From positions 62,001-126,000 of the forward strand of contig NZ_JAGINP010000017.1 of the NCBI RefSeq assembly GCF_017876155.1: 64,000 bases of DNA, written 5' to 3'. The notes beneath the pieces were generated by a model. The model was not told the DNA's origin, did no database searches, and was given only the letters and a program-made list of their open reading frames with translations. This document shows, piece by piece, positions 19,133-30,450 of this stretch. Within the stretch, counting starts at the first letter, position 1. Each line of letters opens with the position of its first letter. The position numbers and the translations under genes were made by a program. Source of the DNA: Azospirillum rugosum (GTDB lineage: Bacteria; Pseudomonadota; Alphaproteobacteria; Azospirillales; Azospirillaceae).

Positions 19133-20074
19133 ATGACCAGGGCGTTCGTCTTTCCGGGCCAGGGCAGCCAAGCCGTCGGCATGGGCCGCGAGCTGGCCGA
19201 GGCGTTCGAGGTCGCGCGGCTCACCTTCGAAGAGGTTGACGACGCGCTGAACCAGCGCCTGTCCCGCCTGATGTTCGAAGGCCCCGACGCGGACCTGACC
19301 CTGACCGAGAACGCCCAGCCGGCCCTGATGGCCGTCAGCGTCGCGGTGATGCGCGTGCTGAAGGACCAGGGCGGCCTCGACTTCGGCAAGCACGCCGCCT
19401 TCGTCGCCGGCCACTCGCTCGGCGAATATTCGGCGCTCTGCGCCGCCGGTGCCTTCTCGCTGGCCGACACCGCGCGCCTGCTGAAGCTGCGTGGGCAGGC
19501 GATGCAGAAGGCCGTGCCGGTGGGCAAGGGCGCCATGGCCGCCCTGCTGGGCGCGGAGCTGGAGCAGGCGCAGTCCATCGCCGCGGACGCCGCCCAGGGC
19601 GACGTCTGCACGGTCGCCAACGACAACTCGTCGGGCCAGGTGGTCATCTCCGGCCACGCCGAGGCCATCGACCGCGCCATCGTCCTGGCGGCGGAGCGCG
19701 GCCTGAAGCGGTCGGTCCGCCTGCCGGTCAGCGCCCCCTTCCATTGCCCGCTGATGCAGCCGGCCGCCGACGCCATGGCCGACGCGCTCGCCAACGTGAC
19801 GATCGGCGCGCCGGCGGTTCCGGTGGTCGCCAACGTCACCGCTTCGGCCGTGTCCGACCCCAACACGATCCGCCGCCTGCTGGTCGAGCAGGTCACCGGC
19901 ATGGTCCGCTGGCGCGAAAGCGTGCTCTTCATGAAGGAGCAGGGCGTCGATTCGCTGGTTGAACTGGGATCGGGCAAGGTGCTGTCGGGCCTTGCCAAGC
20001 GCATCGACAAGGAACTGGCCGGCACGTCCGTGCAGGGGCCGGCCGACGTCGAATCGTTCCTGAAGACGCTGTGA
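19133..20074 (+). CDS. fabD: Malonyl-CoA:ACP transacylase
   Basis: FabD loads malonyl groups from CoA to acyl carrier protein for fatty acid synthesis. The 313-residue protein has the N-terminal VFPGQGSQ, the catalytic serine at residue 95 in GHSLGEYS and the downstream SAPFHC motif with the catalytic histidine. It heads the fabD-fabG-acpP-fabF-mltG cluster. Confidence 0.97.
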   Translation: MTRAFVFPGQGSQAVGMGRELAEAFEVARLTFEEVDDALNQRLSRLMFEGPDADLTLTENAQPALMAVSVAVMRVLKDQGGLDFGKHAAFVAGHSLGEYSALCAAGAFSLADTARLLKLRGQAMQKAVPVGKGAMAALLGAELEQAQSIAADAAQGDVCTVANDNSSGQVVISGHAEAIDRAIVLAAERGLKRSVRLPVSAPFHCPLMQPAADAMADALANVTIGAPAVPVVANVTASAVSDPNTIRRLLVEQVTGMVRWRESVLFMKEQGVDSLVELGSGKVLSGLAKRIDKELAGTSVQGPADVESFLKTL

Positions 20075-20082
20075 GGCTTTCC

Positions 20083-20820
20083 ATGTTCGACCTGACCGGC
20101 AAGAAGGCGCTGGTGACCGGGGCTTCCGGTGGCATCGGCGCCGAGATCGCGCGCGCCCTTCATGCGCAGGGCGCCACCGTCGCCCTGTCGGGCACCCGCG
20201 TCGCCCCGCTGGAGGCTCTGGCCGCCGAGCTGGGCGAGCGCGCCGTGGTGGTGCCGGGCAACCTCGCCGACGCCGCCGCAACGGAGAAGCTGGCCAAGGA
20301 CGCGGAGGCCGCGCTCGGCCAGATCGACATCCTGGTCAACAACGCCGGCCTGACGCGCGACCAGCTGGCGCTGCGCATGAAGGACGACGACTGGCAGTCG
20401 GTGATCGACGTCAACCTGACGGCCGCCTTCCGCCTGTCGCGCGCTGTGATGCGCGGCATGATGAAGCGCCGCTGGGGCCGCATCATCGGCATCACCTCCA
20501 TCGTCGGCGTGACCGGCAACCCCGGCCAGGCCAATTACGCCGCCTCCAAGGCCGGCATGATCGGCATGTCGAAGTCGTTGGCGGCCGAGGTCGCGTCGCG
20601 CGGGATCACCGTGAACTGCGTGGCCCCCGGCTTCATCACCACGGCGATGACCGACGCCCTGAATTCCGAGCAGAAGGACAAGCTGCTCACCGCCATTCCC
20701 GCCGGCCGCATGGGCGAGCCGGGGGAAATCGCCGCCGGGGTCGTGTACCTGGCGAGCGAAGAGGCCGCCTACGTCAACGGCCAGACGCTGCACATCAACG
20801 GCGGCATGGCCATGATCTGA
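20083..20820 (+). CDS. fabG: 3-oxoacyl-ACP reductase
   Basis: FabG reduces 3-oxoacyl-ACP with NADPH in the fatty acid cycle. The 245-residue SDR enzyme has TGASGGIG (12-19), NNAG (86-89) and the catalytic Ser139-Tyr152-Lys156. The ATG at 20083 follows a GAGG site and lies 8 bases after fabD; a GTG at 20071 overlapping the fabD stop is less likely. The sequence follows FabG closely rather than a general SDR. Confidence 0.97.
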   Translation: MFDLTGKKALVTGASGGIGAEIARALHAQGATVALSGTRVAPLEALAAELGERAVVVPGNLADAAATEKLAKDAEAALGQIDILVNNAGLTRDQLALRMKDDDWQSVIDVNLTAAFRLSRAVMRGMMKRRWGRIIGITSIVGVTGNPGQANYAASKAGMIGMSKSLAAEVASRGITVNCVAPGFITTAMTDALNSEQKDKLLTAIPAGRMGEPGEIAAGVVYLASEEAAYVNGQTLHINGGMAMI

Positions 20821-20991
20821 GGCGGAATCGTCGCCTGAACCACAGCGAAGGCCGGCTCCCGCGGGCGCTGGTCAAGGCTGTTAAAATGTGTTATCGGACG
20901 GGACTTTTTGCGGCAGGACGGCACGCGCGCCTTGCGTGGTGGGTCCGCCACATTCGCCCGAGCGGTCTCAAGGATTGGAAGGTCTGAAAAA

Positions 20992-21231
20992 ATGAGCGAT
21001 GTCGCCGAGCGCGTGAAGAAGATCGTGGTGGACCACCTCGGGGTCGAGGAGTCGAAGGTGACGGAGAACGCCTCCTTCATCGACGACCTGGGCGCCGACA
21101 GCCTGGACACGGTCGAGCTGGTGATGGCCTTCGAGGAAGAGTTCGGCTGCGAGATTCCGGACGACGCCGCGGAGAAGATCCTGACGGTCAAGGACGCCAT
21201 CGACTTCATCAAGGCGAACGCCGCCGCCTGA
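20992..21231 (+). CDS. acpP: Acyl carrier protein
   Basis: ACP carries growing acyl chains on a phosphopantetheine arm. The 79-residue acidic protein has the attachment serine at residue 37 in [10 protein letters not shown]. The ATG at 20992 gives the standard [18 protein letters not shown] start; the open frame upstream is not coding. The 171-base gap after fabG allows a separate promoter, as is usual for this very highly expressed gene. Confidence 0.98.
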   Translation: MSDVAERVKKIVVDHLGVEESKVTENASFIDDLGADSLDTVELVMAFEEEFGCEIPDDAAEKILTVKDAIDFIKANAAA

Positions 21232-21250
21232 CCGGCGTAGGCGCTGAGAG

Positions 21251-21281
21251 GGCCAGGCACCTCTTCACCGGAGGCCTGGCC
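21251..21281 (+). other. Hairpin between acpP and fabF
   Basis: GGCCAGGC (21251-21258) pairs with GCCTGGCC (21274-21281) around a 15-base loop. There is no T-run behind it, so it is more likely an RNA-stabilising or attenuating stem between the abundant acpP message and fabF than a full terminator. Confidence 0.5.
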
Positions 21282-21319
21282 GTCGCTGAGTTTCTCGAGG
21301 AAAGGTCAAGGAATACCCC

Positions 21320-22585
<1,266 letters not shown>

Positions 22586-22607
22586 TCGGCGATTGAGGAG
22601 TCACCCC

Positions 22608-23600
22608 ATGGGCTGGGGCCTCCGTATTGCGGCGACCGGGCTCGTCGCCTTGACCGCCGCCGGCGGGATCGTGTTCTGGGGTGCCCTGCGAGTCATGGCC
22701 CCCGGACCGCTCGACCACGCCGAAACGGTGGTGATCCCGCGCGGCAGCGGCCTGGAAGCGATCGCGCTGACGCTCGACGACGCGGGCGTCATCGACTCCC
22801 CGCTGCTGTTCGTGGCCGGCGCGAAGTTCACCGGCCCGCTGAAGGCCGGCGAGTACGCCTTTCCGGCCGGCATCAGCATCGACGGCATTCTGGAGATGAT
22901 GCGGCAGGGCCACACGGTCGTCCGCCGTTTCACCGTGCCGGAGGGGCTGACCTCCGCCCAGGTCCTGGCGCTGCTGGAGAAGGAGCCGGCGCTGTCGGGC
23001 GAGGTCAAGGCGGTGCCCAAGAACGGCAGCCTTCTGCCCGAAACCTATCATTATTCCTATGGGGACACGCGCGCGGGCCTGATCGACCGCATGCAGCACG
23101 CCATGGACCAGGCGATGGCCGAGGCGTGGAAGGCGCGCGACCAGAACCTGCCCTTCGACACGCCCCAGCAGGCGCTGACTCTCGCCTCCATCGTCGAGAA
23201 GGAGACGGGCATTCCGGCGGAGCGGGGGAAGGTGGCGGGCGTCTTCGTGAACCGGCTTCAGGCCGACATGAAGCTGCAGTCGGACCCGACGGTCATCTTC
23301 GCGCTGACCGATGGAAATGGGGAGTTGGGGCGGGCGTTGACGCGCAACGACTGGAAGTTCGAGTCGCCCTACAACACCTATCAGGTCACCGGCTTGCCGC
23401 CGGGGCCGATCGCCAATCCGGGCCGGGCGTCCATCCAGGCGGCCCTGCATCCGGAACGGCACGAGTTCCTGTATTTCGTCGCGGACGGCGGTGGCGGCCA
23501 TGTGTTCGCCAAGACGCTGCCCGACCACAACAAGAACGTCGCCAAATGGCGCGACGTCCAGCGCCGCCAGAACGGCGGCGGAGACACGCCACCGGAGTGA
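22608..23600 (+). CDS. mltG: Endolytic transglycosylase MltG
   Basis: MltG cuts nascent peptidoglycan strands at the inner membrane and is thought to set glycan length. The 330-residue protein has one N-terminal membrane anchor (about 5-28), a LysM-like subdomain and the YceG domain with the catalytic glutamate in ASIVEKET (residue 197). GAGGAG precedes the ATG at 22608. Its position behind fabF is conserved in alphaproteobacteria. Confidence 0.95.
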   Translation: MGWGLRIAATGLVALTAAGGIVFWGALRVMAPGPLDHAETVVIPRGSGLEAIALTLDDAGVIDSPLLFVAGAKFTGPLKAGEYAFPAGISIDGILEMMRQGHTVVRRFTVPEGLTSAQVLALLEKEPALSGEVKAVPKNGSLLPETYHYSYGDTRAGLIDRMQHAMDQAMAEAWKARDQNLPFDTPQQALTLASIVEKETGIPAERGKVAGVFVNRLQADMKLQSDPTVIFALTDGNGELGRALTRNDWKFESPYNTYQVTGLPPGPIANPGRASIQAALHPERHEFLYFVADGGGGHVFAKTLPDHNKNVAKWRDVQRRQNGGGDTPPE

Positions 23601-23634
23601 GCGGCCAACCGGCCGCTCCTCACCCGGGCGGCGG

Positions 23635-23862
23635 TCAGGCGGCGTTGGACGTTTCCAGGTCCACGGCCATCACGCCGGCAAGCCCGCCGTAGGACTTGCG
23701 CGCGGCGCGCATCTTTTCCAGCGATTCGACGAGGCTCTCTTCCGCGAAACCGGGGGTGAGCTGCGCCAGCTCCTGTTCGGTCATGGCGATGAAGGCGTCC
23801 AGCAGGCGCGCATGGATTCGGCAGGCCTTGCGGACTTCATCGGCGACTTTCGGTGCGGGCAT
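23635..23862 (-). CDS. Small hypothetical protein
   Basis: This 75-residue helical protein (start MPAPKVADEVRKACRI, end VDLETSNAA) has no recognised domain. The frame is open six codons upstream, but the ATG at 23862 has a GGGAG site. It is convergent with mltG. The 235 bases upstream, before the dehalogenase gene, are unusually AT-rich and hold no gene. Confidence 0.65.
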   Translation of the reverse strand: MPAPKVADEVRKACRIHARLLDAFIAMTEQELAQLTPGFAEESLVESLEKMRAARKSYGGLAGVMAVDLETSNAA

Positions 23863-24097
23863 ATCTTGCTCCCATCTCACGGAGTGGTGTTGACGCTAAG
23901 CGTCCTTGTGAGGGGAGTTATGGCGATTTACGGTTAATGGAAGATTAAATGCAATTAATCCCGGCAAGAGGATAACGGATTAACACTTTCGACGACAAGT
24001 TCCCAATTCAAAACATTTTCGATTCGTCTGTGCCTGGCACAGTCAAACGCGGATGTGGCCTTTGGCGGGTACCGGATGGGACGAAAAAAGGATCGCG

Positions 24098-24787
24098 CTA
24101 TTCAGCAACCAGGGACAGAACGGCGCTCAGGCTGCCGACCACAGCGGCGGGCGCGACCGGCAAGCGCTCCGCCGGCAGCCCCGCCCGGTTCAGCCACGCC
24201 ACGCGGAAGCCGAAGGCCGCAGCACCCCCGGCATCCCACCCGTTGGCCGACACGAACAGGATCGCCTCCGGCGGCAGGCCATAACGGTCGCAGGCGAGCT
24301 GGTAGACGGAGGGATGGGGCTTGTAGACGCGCAACCCGTCCACCGACAGCACGTCGTCCAGCAGCGGTGTCAGCCGCGCGCTGTCCACGGCCTCGGCCAG
24401 CATGGACGGGGAGCCGTTGGACAGGATCGCCGTCCGGAGGCCGCGGGCGCGGAGCGCGGACAGCGTCGCCACGGCATCCGGGTAGGCGTCGAGGCGGCGG
24501 TAGAGGTCCATCAGCCGCCCGCGCAGCGCCGGGTCGGCGAGACCCTGGCGCTCCATCGCGTAGTCCAGGGCCTCCCCGGTGACCTGCCAGAAATCGGCGT
24601 AGCGCCCCATCAGGCTGCGCAGCCAGGTGTATTCCAGCTGCTTGGCCCGCCAGAGTGCCGCGAGTTCCTCCCACCGGTCGCCGAGGCCGTCGCGGCAGCC
24701 GCGGGCGGCGGCGTTGACGTCGAGCAGCGTGCCGTAGGCGTCGAACACGCAGGCTCGAATCCCGGCGATGGGGGAGGGGACGGTCAT
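24098..24787 (-). CDS. Haloacid dehalogenase type II family hydrolase
   Basis: This 229-residue HAD-superfamily enzyme has the nucleophilic Asp16 in VFDAYGTLLD, the motif II SNGSP, the lysine region KPHPSVYQLA and the family-specific FVSANGWDAGGAAAFGF. These features match (S)-2-haloacid dehalogenases, which hydrolyse 2-haloalkanoates, though natural substrates are often unknown. Its ATG overlaps the stop of slt (ATGA), so the two genes are coupled. Confidence 0.9.
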   Translation of the reverse strand: MTVPSPIAGIRACVFDAYGTLLDVNAAARGCRDGLGDRWEELAALWRAKQLEYTWLRSLMGRYADFWQVTGEALDYAMERQGLADPALRGRLMDLYRRLDAYPDAVATLSALRARGLRTAILSNGSPSMLAEAVDSARLTPLLDDVLSVDGLRVYKPHPSVYQLACDRYGLPPEAILFVSANGWDAGGAAAFGFRVAWLNRAGLPAERLPVAPAAVVGSLSAVLSLVAE

Positions 24788-26784
24788 CGGCGCAGCTCCC
24801 TGTCGAGGTTCAGGTCCGCCTTGGCGCCCTGGATGCGGGCGCGGTAGACCAGCATCGCTTCCATCACCCGCTGGACGTAGTTGCGCGTCTCGTAGATCGG
24901 GATCAGTTCCAGCCAGTCCACCGGGTCGATCGCTTCGCCGCGCGGGTCGCCGTAGGAGTCGATCCATTGCCGCACGCGCGTCGGGCCGGCGTTGTAGGCG
25001 GCGATCGCCATGATGTAGGAGCCGTTGAAGCGGTCGATCATGTCGGCCAGGTAGGCCGACCCGAGCTTGACGTTGTATTCGGGGTCGGCGGTCAGCTTGG
25101 CGTTGTTGTGCTTGATGCCCAGCTTGGTCGCCACCAGCTGCGCCGTTCCCGGCATCAGCTGCATCAGCCCGCGCGCTCCGGCGGACGAGACGACGCCGGT
25201 GCTGAAGGTGCTCTCCTGCCGGATGATGGCGTGGACCAGGGCGATCTCCGGCGCCGAGGGACGGGCCTCGATCATCGGATAGCCGGCCTCCACCAGGAAG
25301 ACGTCGCTCTGGGCCGCGTCCTTGGCCGCCGCGACGGCGAGATCCCGCCGCCCGACCTCGCGTGCCAGCTTGGCGGCCAGCACGTAGGAGGAGGGATCCT
25401 TCGAATCGAGGCTGATGCGGCGCAGGAAGGCGGTCACGCGCTCGTCGTCCTTGCCCTCGATCTCCGCCAGCAGCTTGGTGGCGCGGACGACCTCGCGCCG
25501 CTCGAAGGCGGTCGCCTCGGCGTTGGACACGCGGGGCTCGGCGGGCAGGGCGATGCGGCCGTTGCTGCCGGTGTGGCGCGCGGCGAGCTGGCCGTAGAAG
25601 GTCGTGCCGTACTGCGCGGCCTTGGCGTACCAATCCTTCGCCTGCGCGGTCTCGCCCAGGGCCTCCGCGGCCCGGCCGCACCAGTAGGCGCCGCGCGCCT
25701 TGCTGATCGGCGCGCCGACGGAGCGGTACAGCTTATGGAAATGCCCGAAGGCGCTCGACGGGTCGTCGAGGAAGCGCAGGGCCAGGAATCCGGCCAGGAA
25801 CTCGGCCTCGGCGACTCCGTTGCCCTCGGTCTGGCCGTGCGCCTTCACCAGCCGGTAGGCGAGGTTGTAGTCGCCCTTCTCGATGGCCCGGCGGGCGAGG
25901 ATGTGGCGCTCCGTCCACCAGGCCTGGGGGCGGCCCATGTCCTTCGGCGCCTGGGTGATGATCTCCAGCGCGCCGGCGTCGTCGCCCTTGCGGCGGCGGT
26001 AGCGGGCGCGGTCGAACAGCAGGCCGGGATCGTTGCGCAGGCTGTCCGGCACCTTCGCCAGCGCCGCGTCGGCGTTGCGCGCGTCGCCGTCCAGCGCGAT
26101 CCGCGCCTCGATCAGCCGGTCGTAGGCGTCGTCGAAGAAGGGCAGCATGCGGCGCACCGCCGCCTCCTGCTTCTCCCACAGCAGCCGGTCGATGCGCGCC
26201 TTGTGGTCCTGCGGACGCAGGTGGGAGCGGTAGCGGGCGAGGAACTCCTCCTCGTCCGCCGCGCTGAAGCTCGCCTCCACCCAGCGGTCGCGCGCCATCT
26301 TCACGGCCCGCTCGGCGTTGCCGGTCGCCATCAGCGTGTCGGCGTAGCGCATGAAGCCTTCGTTGGACAGGGGCGGATACTGCTTGAACCAGGCGAGCAC
26401 CTTGTCCTCGTCCAGGTCGATGGGCATCGCCTTCTCGGCCTGCCGGCGCAGCTGCGCCTGGTTCGGCCAGTCGCCGTTCTCGCGGATGAAGGCCGCGATC
26501 TCGTCGAAGCTGCCGCCGCCCGGTGTGGCCAGCGCCATCCACCGCAGGATCTTCGCGGGCAGCTTGTCCCTCGCCTGCCCGGCGATCTCCAGCGCCTCGT
26601 CCAGCCGGTCGTTGTCGGCGGCCTTGAAGGCCTGCCGGTAAACGGCCAGATCCTGCGCGGTCAGGCTTCCGGCCGCGGCCGGAAGGGTGCACAGAAGGAA
26701 CCCGGCCAGCGCCGCCGCGGCCAGCCGGGGGGCGAGCGGGAACGGGAAGCGGGTGAAGATTCGGGCGCTCTTGCCCAGGGGCAC
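24784..26784 (-). CDS. slt: Soluble lytic murein transglycosylase
   Basis: This 666-residue periplasmic enzyme cleaves peptidoglycan and forms 1,6-anhydro ends. It has a signal peptide (hydrophobic core about 20-38, AAAG cleavage region), a long superhelical domain of alpha-helical repeats, and a C-terminal SLT domain with the catalytic glutamate in IIRQESTFS followed by GLMQLMPGTA and AYNAGPTR. No ATG is available; the GTG at 26784 (another GTG lies at 26808) gives a sensible signal peptide. The frame is open much further upstream, but that part is antisense to dapA and smpB. It is transcribed divergently from dapA. Confidence 0.92.
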   Translation of the reverse strand: MPLGKSARIFTRFPFPLAPRLAAAALAGFLLCTLPAAAGSLTAQDLAVYRQAFKAADNDRLDEALEIAGQARDKLPAKILRWMALATPGGGSFDEIAAFIRENGDWPNQAQLRRQAEKAMPIDLDEDKVLAWFKQYPPLSNEGFMRYADTLMATGNAERAVKMARDRWVEASFSAADEEEFLARYRSHLRPQDHKARIDRLLWEKQEAAVRRMLPFFDDAYDRLIEARIALDGDARNADAALAKVPDSLRNDPGLLFDRARYRRRKGDDAGALEIITQAPKDMGRPQAWWTERHILARRAIEKGDYNLAYRLVKAHGQTEGNGVAEAEFLAGFLALRFLDDPSSAFGHFHKLYRSVGAPISKARGAYWCGRAAEALGETAQAKDWYAKAAQYGTTFYGQLAARHTGSNGRIALPAEPRVSNAEATAFERREVVRATKLLAEIEGKDDERVTAFLRRISLDSKDPSSYVLAAKLAREVGRRDLAVAAAKDAAQSDVFLVEAGYPMIEARPSAPEIALVHAIIRQESTFSTGVVSSAGARGLMQLMPGTAQLVATKLGIKHNNAKLTADPEYNVKLGSAYLADMIDRFNGSYIMAIAAYNAGPTRVRQWIDSYGDPRGEAIDPVDWLELIPIYETRNYVQRVMEAMLVYRARIQGAKADLNLDRELRR

Positions 26785-26838
26785 GCGTGCGGCTAAGGTG
26801 CGCGACACTTTTCTTGCAGTCCGTCGGAGGTGGCAGGC

Positions 26839-27714
26839 ATGTTGTACGGTTCCATCGTCGCTCTTTTGACCCCGTTCAAAAACGGGAAAGTGGACGAGGC
26901 CGCCTTCCAGTCCTTCGTCGAGTGGCAGGTTGCGCAGGGCACCCACGGTCTCGTCCCGTGCGGCACGACGGGCGAGTCGCCCACGCTGTCCCACGAGGAG
27001 CACAACCGCGTCATCGAGCTGTGCATCGAGGCCGCGGGCGGAAAGGTCCCGGTCGTCGCCGGCACCGGCTCCAACTCCACCGAGGAGGCGATCGCCCTCA
27101 CCCGCCACGCCAAGCAGGCGGGCGCCACGGCGGCGCTTGTGGTGACTCCCTACTACAACAAGCCGACGCAAGAAGGTCTGTACCAGCATTTCAAAGCGAT
27201 CCATGACGCGGCGGATTTGCCGATCGTTATCTACAACATTCCCGGCCGCAGTGTCGTGGATATGTCGGTGGCAACGATGGCGCGTCTTGCGAAGTTGCCG
27301 AACATCATCGGCGTGAAGGACGCGACCGCCGATCTCGCCCGCCCGGCGCGCCTGCTGAAGGAGGCCGGTCCCGACTTCATTCAACTTTCGGGCGAGGACA
27401 TCACCGCGCTCGCCTTCAACGCGCAGGGCGGCGTCGGCTGCATCTCGGTGACGGCGAACATCGCGCCGGCGCAGTGCGCCGCCATGCAGAACGCCTGGCG
27501 GAACGGCGACTACGCCACCGCGTTCAAGTACCGCGACCTGCTGACCCCGCTGCACGACTCGATGTTCGTGGAGACGAGCCCGGCCCCGGTGAAATACGCC
27601 GCCAGCCTGCTCGGCAAGTCCACGGACGAGGTTCGCCTGCCGCTGGTCGCCGCGTCGGAGAACACGCGGACGATCGTCCGCGAAGCCATGACGAAGGCGG
27701 GGGTGCTGTCCTAA
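26839..27714 (+). CDS. dapA: 4-hydroxy-tetrahydrodipicolinate synthase
   Basis: DapA condenses pyruvate with aspartate semialdehyde in lysine and diaminopimelate synthesis. The 291-residue TIM-barrel protein has the Schiff-base Lys160 in GVKDAT, Tyr132 in IYNIPGR and the Thr pair in [14 protein letters not shown] lies eight bases before the ATG at 26839. The dapA-smpB order is typical of alphaproteobacteria. Confidence 0.97.
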   Translation: MLYGSIVALLTPFKNGKVDEAAFQSFVEWQVAQGTHGLVPCGTTGESPTLSHEEHNRVIELCIEAAGGKVPVVAGTGSNSTEEAIALTRHAKQAGATAALVVTPYYNKPTQEGLYQHFKAIHDAADLPIVIYNIPGRSVVDMSVATMARLAKLPNIIGVKDATADLARPARLLKEAGPDFIQLSGEDITALAFNAQGGVGCISVTANIAPAQCAAMQNAWRNGDYATAFKYRDLLTPLHDSMFVETSPAPVKYAASLLGKSTDEVRLPLVAASENTRTIVREAMTKAGVLS

Positions 27715-27748
27715 GGGACGGCACCAACCCGCGGAGGAGGAGAAAAAC

Positions 27749-28225
27749 GTGGCCCCCCGCGAGCCCGAACCAAGGCGCATCGCGGCACAGAACCGCCGCG
27801 CACGCTTCGACTTTTTCATCGAAGACACCCTGGAGGCCGGCGTGATGCTGACCGGCACCGAGGTGAAGTCGTTGCGCGGCGGGCGTGCCAGCGTGAATGA
27901 GGCGTACGCCGGCCTGAAGGGCGGCGAACTGTACCTGTTCAACGCGTACATCCCGGAGTACGGGCAGGCCGGCCGCTGGCTCCAGCACGAGACCAAGCGG
28001 CCGCGCAAGCTGCTGGTGCACCGCCGTGAGCTGAACAAGCTCATGGGCGCCATCAAGCAGAAGGGCATCACGCTGATCCCGATGTCGGTCTATTTCAACG
28101 ACCGCGGCATCGCCAAGGTCCAGGTCGGGCTGGCGACGGGCAAGAAGAAGCAGGACAAGCGCGAGTCCGAGAAGGAACGGACCTGGCAGCGCGACAAGGC
28201 CCGCCTGATGCGCGAAAAGGGCTGA
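27749..28225 (+). CDS. smpB: SsrA-binding protein SmpB
   Basis: SmpB binds tmRNA and takes part in rescue of stalled ribosomes. The 158-residue protein has the OB-fold core with [10 protein letters not shown] and the basic C-terminal helix ([19 protein letters not shown]) that enters the mRNA channel. The GTG start at 27749 is supported by a strong GGAGGAGG site. Confidence 0.97.
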   Translation: MAPREPEPRRIAAQNRRARFDFFIEDTLEAGVMLTGTEVKSLRGGRASVNEAYAGLKGGELYLFNAYIPEYGQAGRWLQHETKRPRKLLVHRRELNKLMGAIKQKGITLIPMSVYFNDRGIAKVQVGLATGKKKQDKRESEKERTWQRDKARLMREKG

Positions 28226-28240
28226 CAGGAAGGAACGTAC

Positions 28241-28306
28241 TTCACCACAGAGACACGGAGACACAGAGAGCGTGCATTCTCCGTGTCTCCGTGTCTCTGT
28301 GGTGAA
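28241..28306. repeat. Near-perfect inverted repeat (CACAGAGACAC type)
   Basis: The left arm (28241-28269, TTCACCACAGAGACACGGAG and on) and the right arm (28278-28306, ending TGTCTCTGTGGTGAA) are reverse complements over about 29 bases with a loop of about 8 bases. The sequence is AT-richer than its surroundings and lies between smpB and rsmC. It may act as terminator or mRNA stabiliser. Confidence 0.85.
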
Positions 28307-28341
28307 TTCCTTTTCCAAAACGACCATTGACGAGAATTGAC

Positions 28342-29370
28342 GTGAGCCGCTTGTCCAACCGCGCCGGCGACCGGGAAGCCACCGTGTCCGGCGTCGCCGC
28401 CGACCTGTTCGCCGAACGCCGCCCGCAGGGGCGCATCCTCGTGGCCGGCGATGCGGACGGCGCGATGGCGCGCGCGCTCAAGGAGGGCGGGGCGGAGGTT
28501 TCCTCCTGGAACCGGCTCGCGCTCGACGGCAAGCCCGCCGCGGCGTGGGCCCCTGACGGGGCCTTCGACGGAGCGGTGCTGCGACTGCCGCGGGGCTGGG
28601 CGGCGTTCGAGATGGCGCTGCACGCGCTCGCCGCCCGCCTACCCGTCGGTGCGCCGCTGTGGATCGTCGGCAGCAACGACGAGGGCATCACCTCCGCGCC
28701 CAAGCGCTTCGACGGCCTGCTGGACGGGCTGGAAACGCTGGCCATCAAGCGCCGCGCCCGAGTCCTGGAGACGCGCCGCACCGCCGCATCCGCCCGGGGC
28801 AATCTGGAGGACTGGCGGGAGACGGTCGCGGTGGACGTTCCGGGGAACGACGGGGCGCTCGACCTCGTCTCCTACCCCGGCCTGTTCGCGCACGGTCGCC
28901 TGGACGCCGGCACGGAATGCCTGCTTCAGGTCCTGCCGGAGATCGCGGCGGGCACGGCCGTGCTGGACTTCGGCTGCGGCGCCGGCGTGATCGCCCGCGC
29001 GGTGCGCGAGCGCGTGCCGGACGCCAAGCTGACGTTGCTGGACGTCGACGCCGTCGCCCTGCACGCCGCCCGCCAGAACGTGCCCGATGCCGAGTGCGTG
29101 CTGAGCGACGGGCTGGCCGGGCTGGGCGCGCGGGAGCGGTTCGGCCTGATCCTCTCCAACCCGCCGCTCCACCGCGGCAAGGACGAGGATTTCGGCATGT
29201 TGGAGGCGCTGGTCGTCGGCACCAAGCAATACCTGAAGCTGCGCGGCTCCCTGGTCGCGGTCACGCAGCGGACGGCCGGCGTGGGCAAGCTGTTCAAGAC
29301 CGCCTTCGGCCACGCCGACCTGCTGCTGGAAACGCCGCAGTTCCAGGTCTGGAAGGGAACCCCGAAGTAG
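28342..29370 (+). CDS. rsmC: 16S rRNA m2G1207 methyltransferase RsmC-like
   Basis: This 342-residue protein has two methyltransferase-like halves, as RsmC does. The N-terminal half is degenerate. The C-terminal half is active-looking, with SAM motif I VLDFGCGAGV and the NPPLH motif (N-P-P-[FY/L]) of N-specific methyltransferases. It should methylate the exocyclic N2 of a guanine in 16S rRNA; RlmG is an alternative target. The frame is open to a TTG at 28327, but the GTG at 28342 (MSRLSNRAGD) is preferred. Confidence 0.85.
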   Translation: MSRLSNRAGDREATVSGVAADLFAERRPQGRILVAGDADGAMARALKEGGAEVSSWNRLALDGKPAAAWAPDGAFDGAVLRLPRGWAAFEMALHALAARLPVGAPLWIVGSNDEGITSAPKRFDGLLDGLETLAIKRRARVLETRRTAASARGNLEDWRETVAVDVPGNDGALDLVSYPGLFAHGRLDAGTECLLQVLPEIAAGTAVLDFGCGAGVIARAVRERVPDAKLTLLDVDAVALHAARQNVPDAECVLSDGLAGLGARERFGLILSNPPLHRGKDEDFGMLEALVVGTKQYLKLRGSLVAVTQRTAGVGKLFKTAFGHADLLLETPQFQVWKGTPK

Positions 29371-29376
29371 GGGGGC

Positions 29377-30450
<1,074 letters not shown>

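Noticed and set aside
24784-28071. A 1095-codon minus-strand frame including slt
   Set aside because: The upstream 430 codons run antisense to dapA and smpB, and the signal peptide of Slt starts at 26784.
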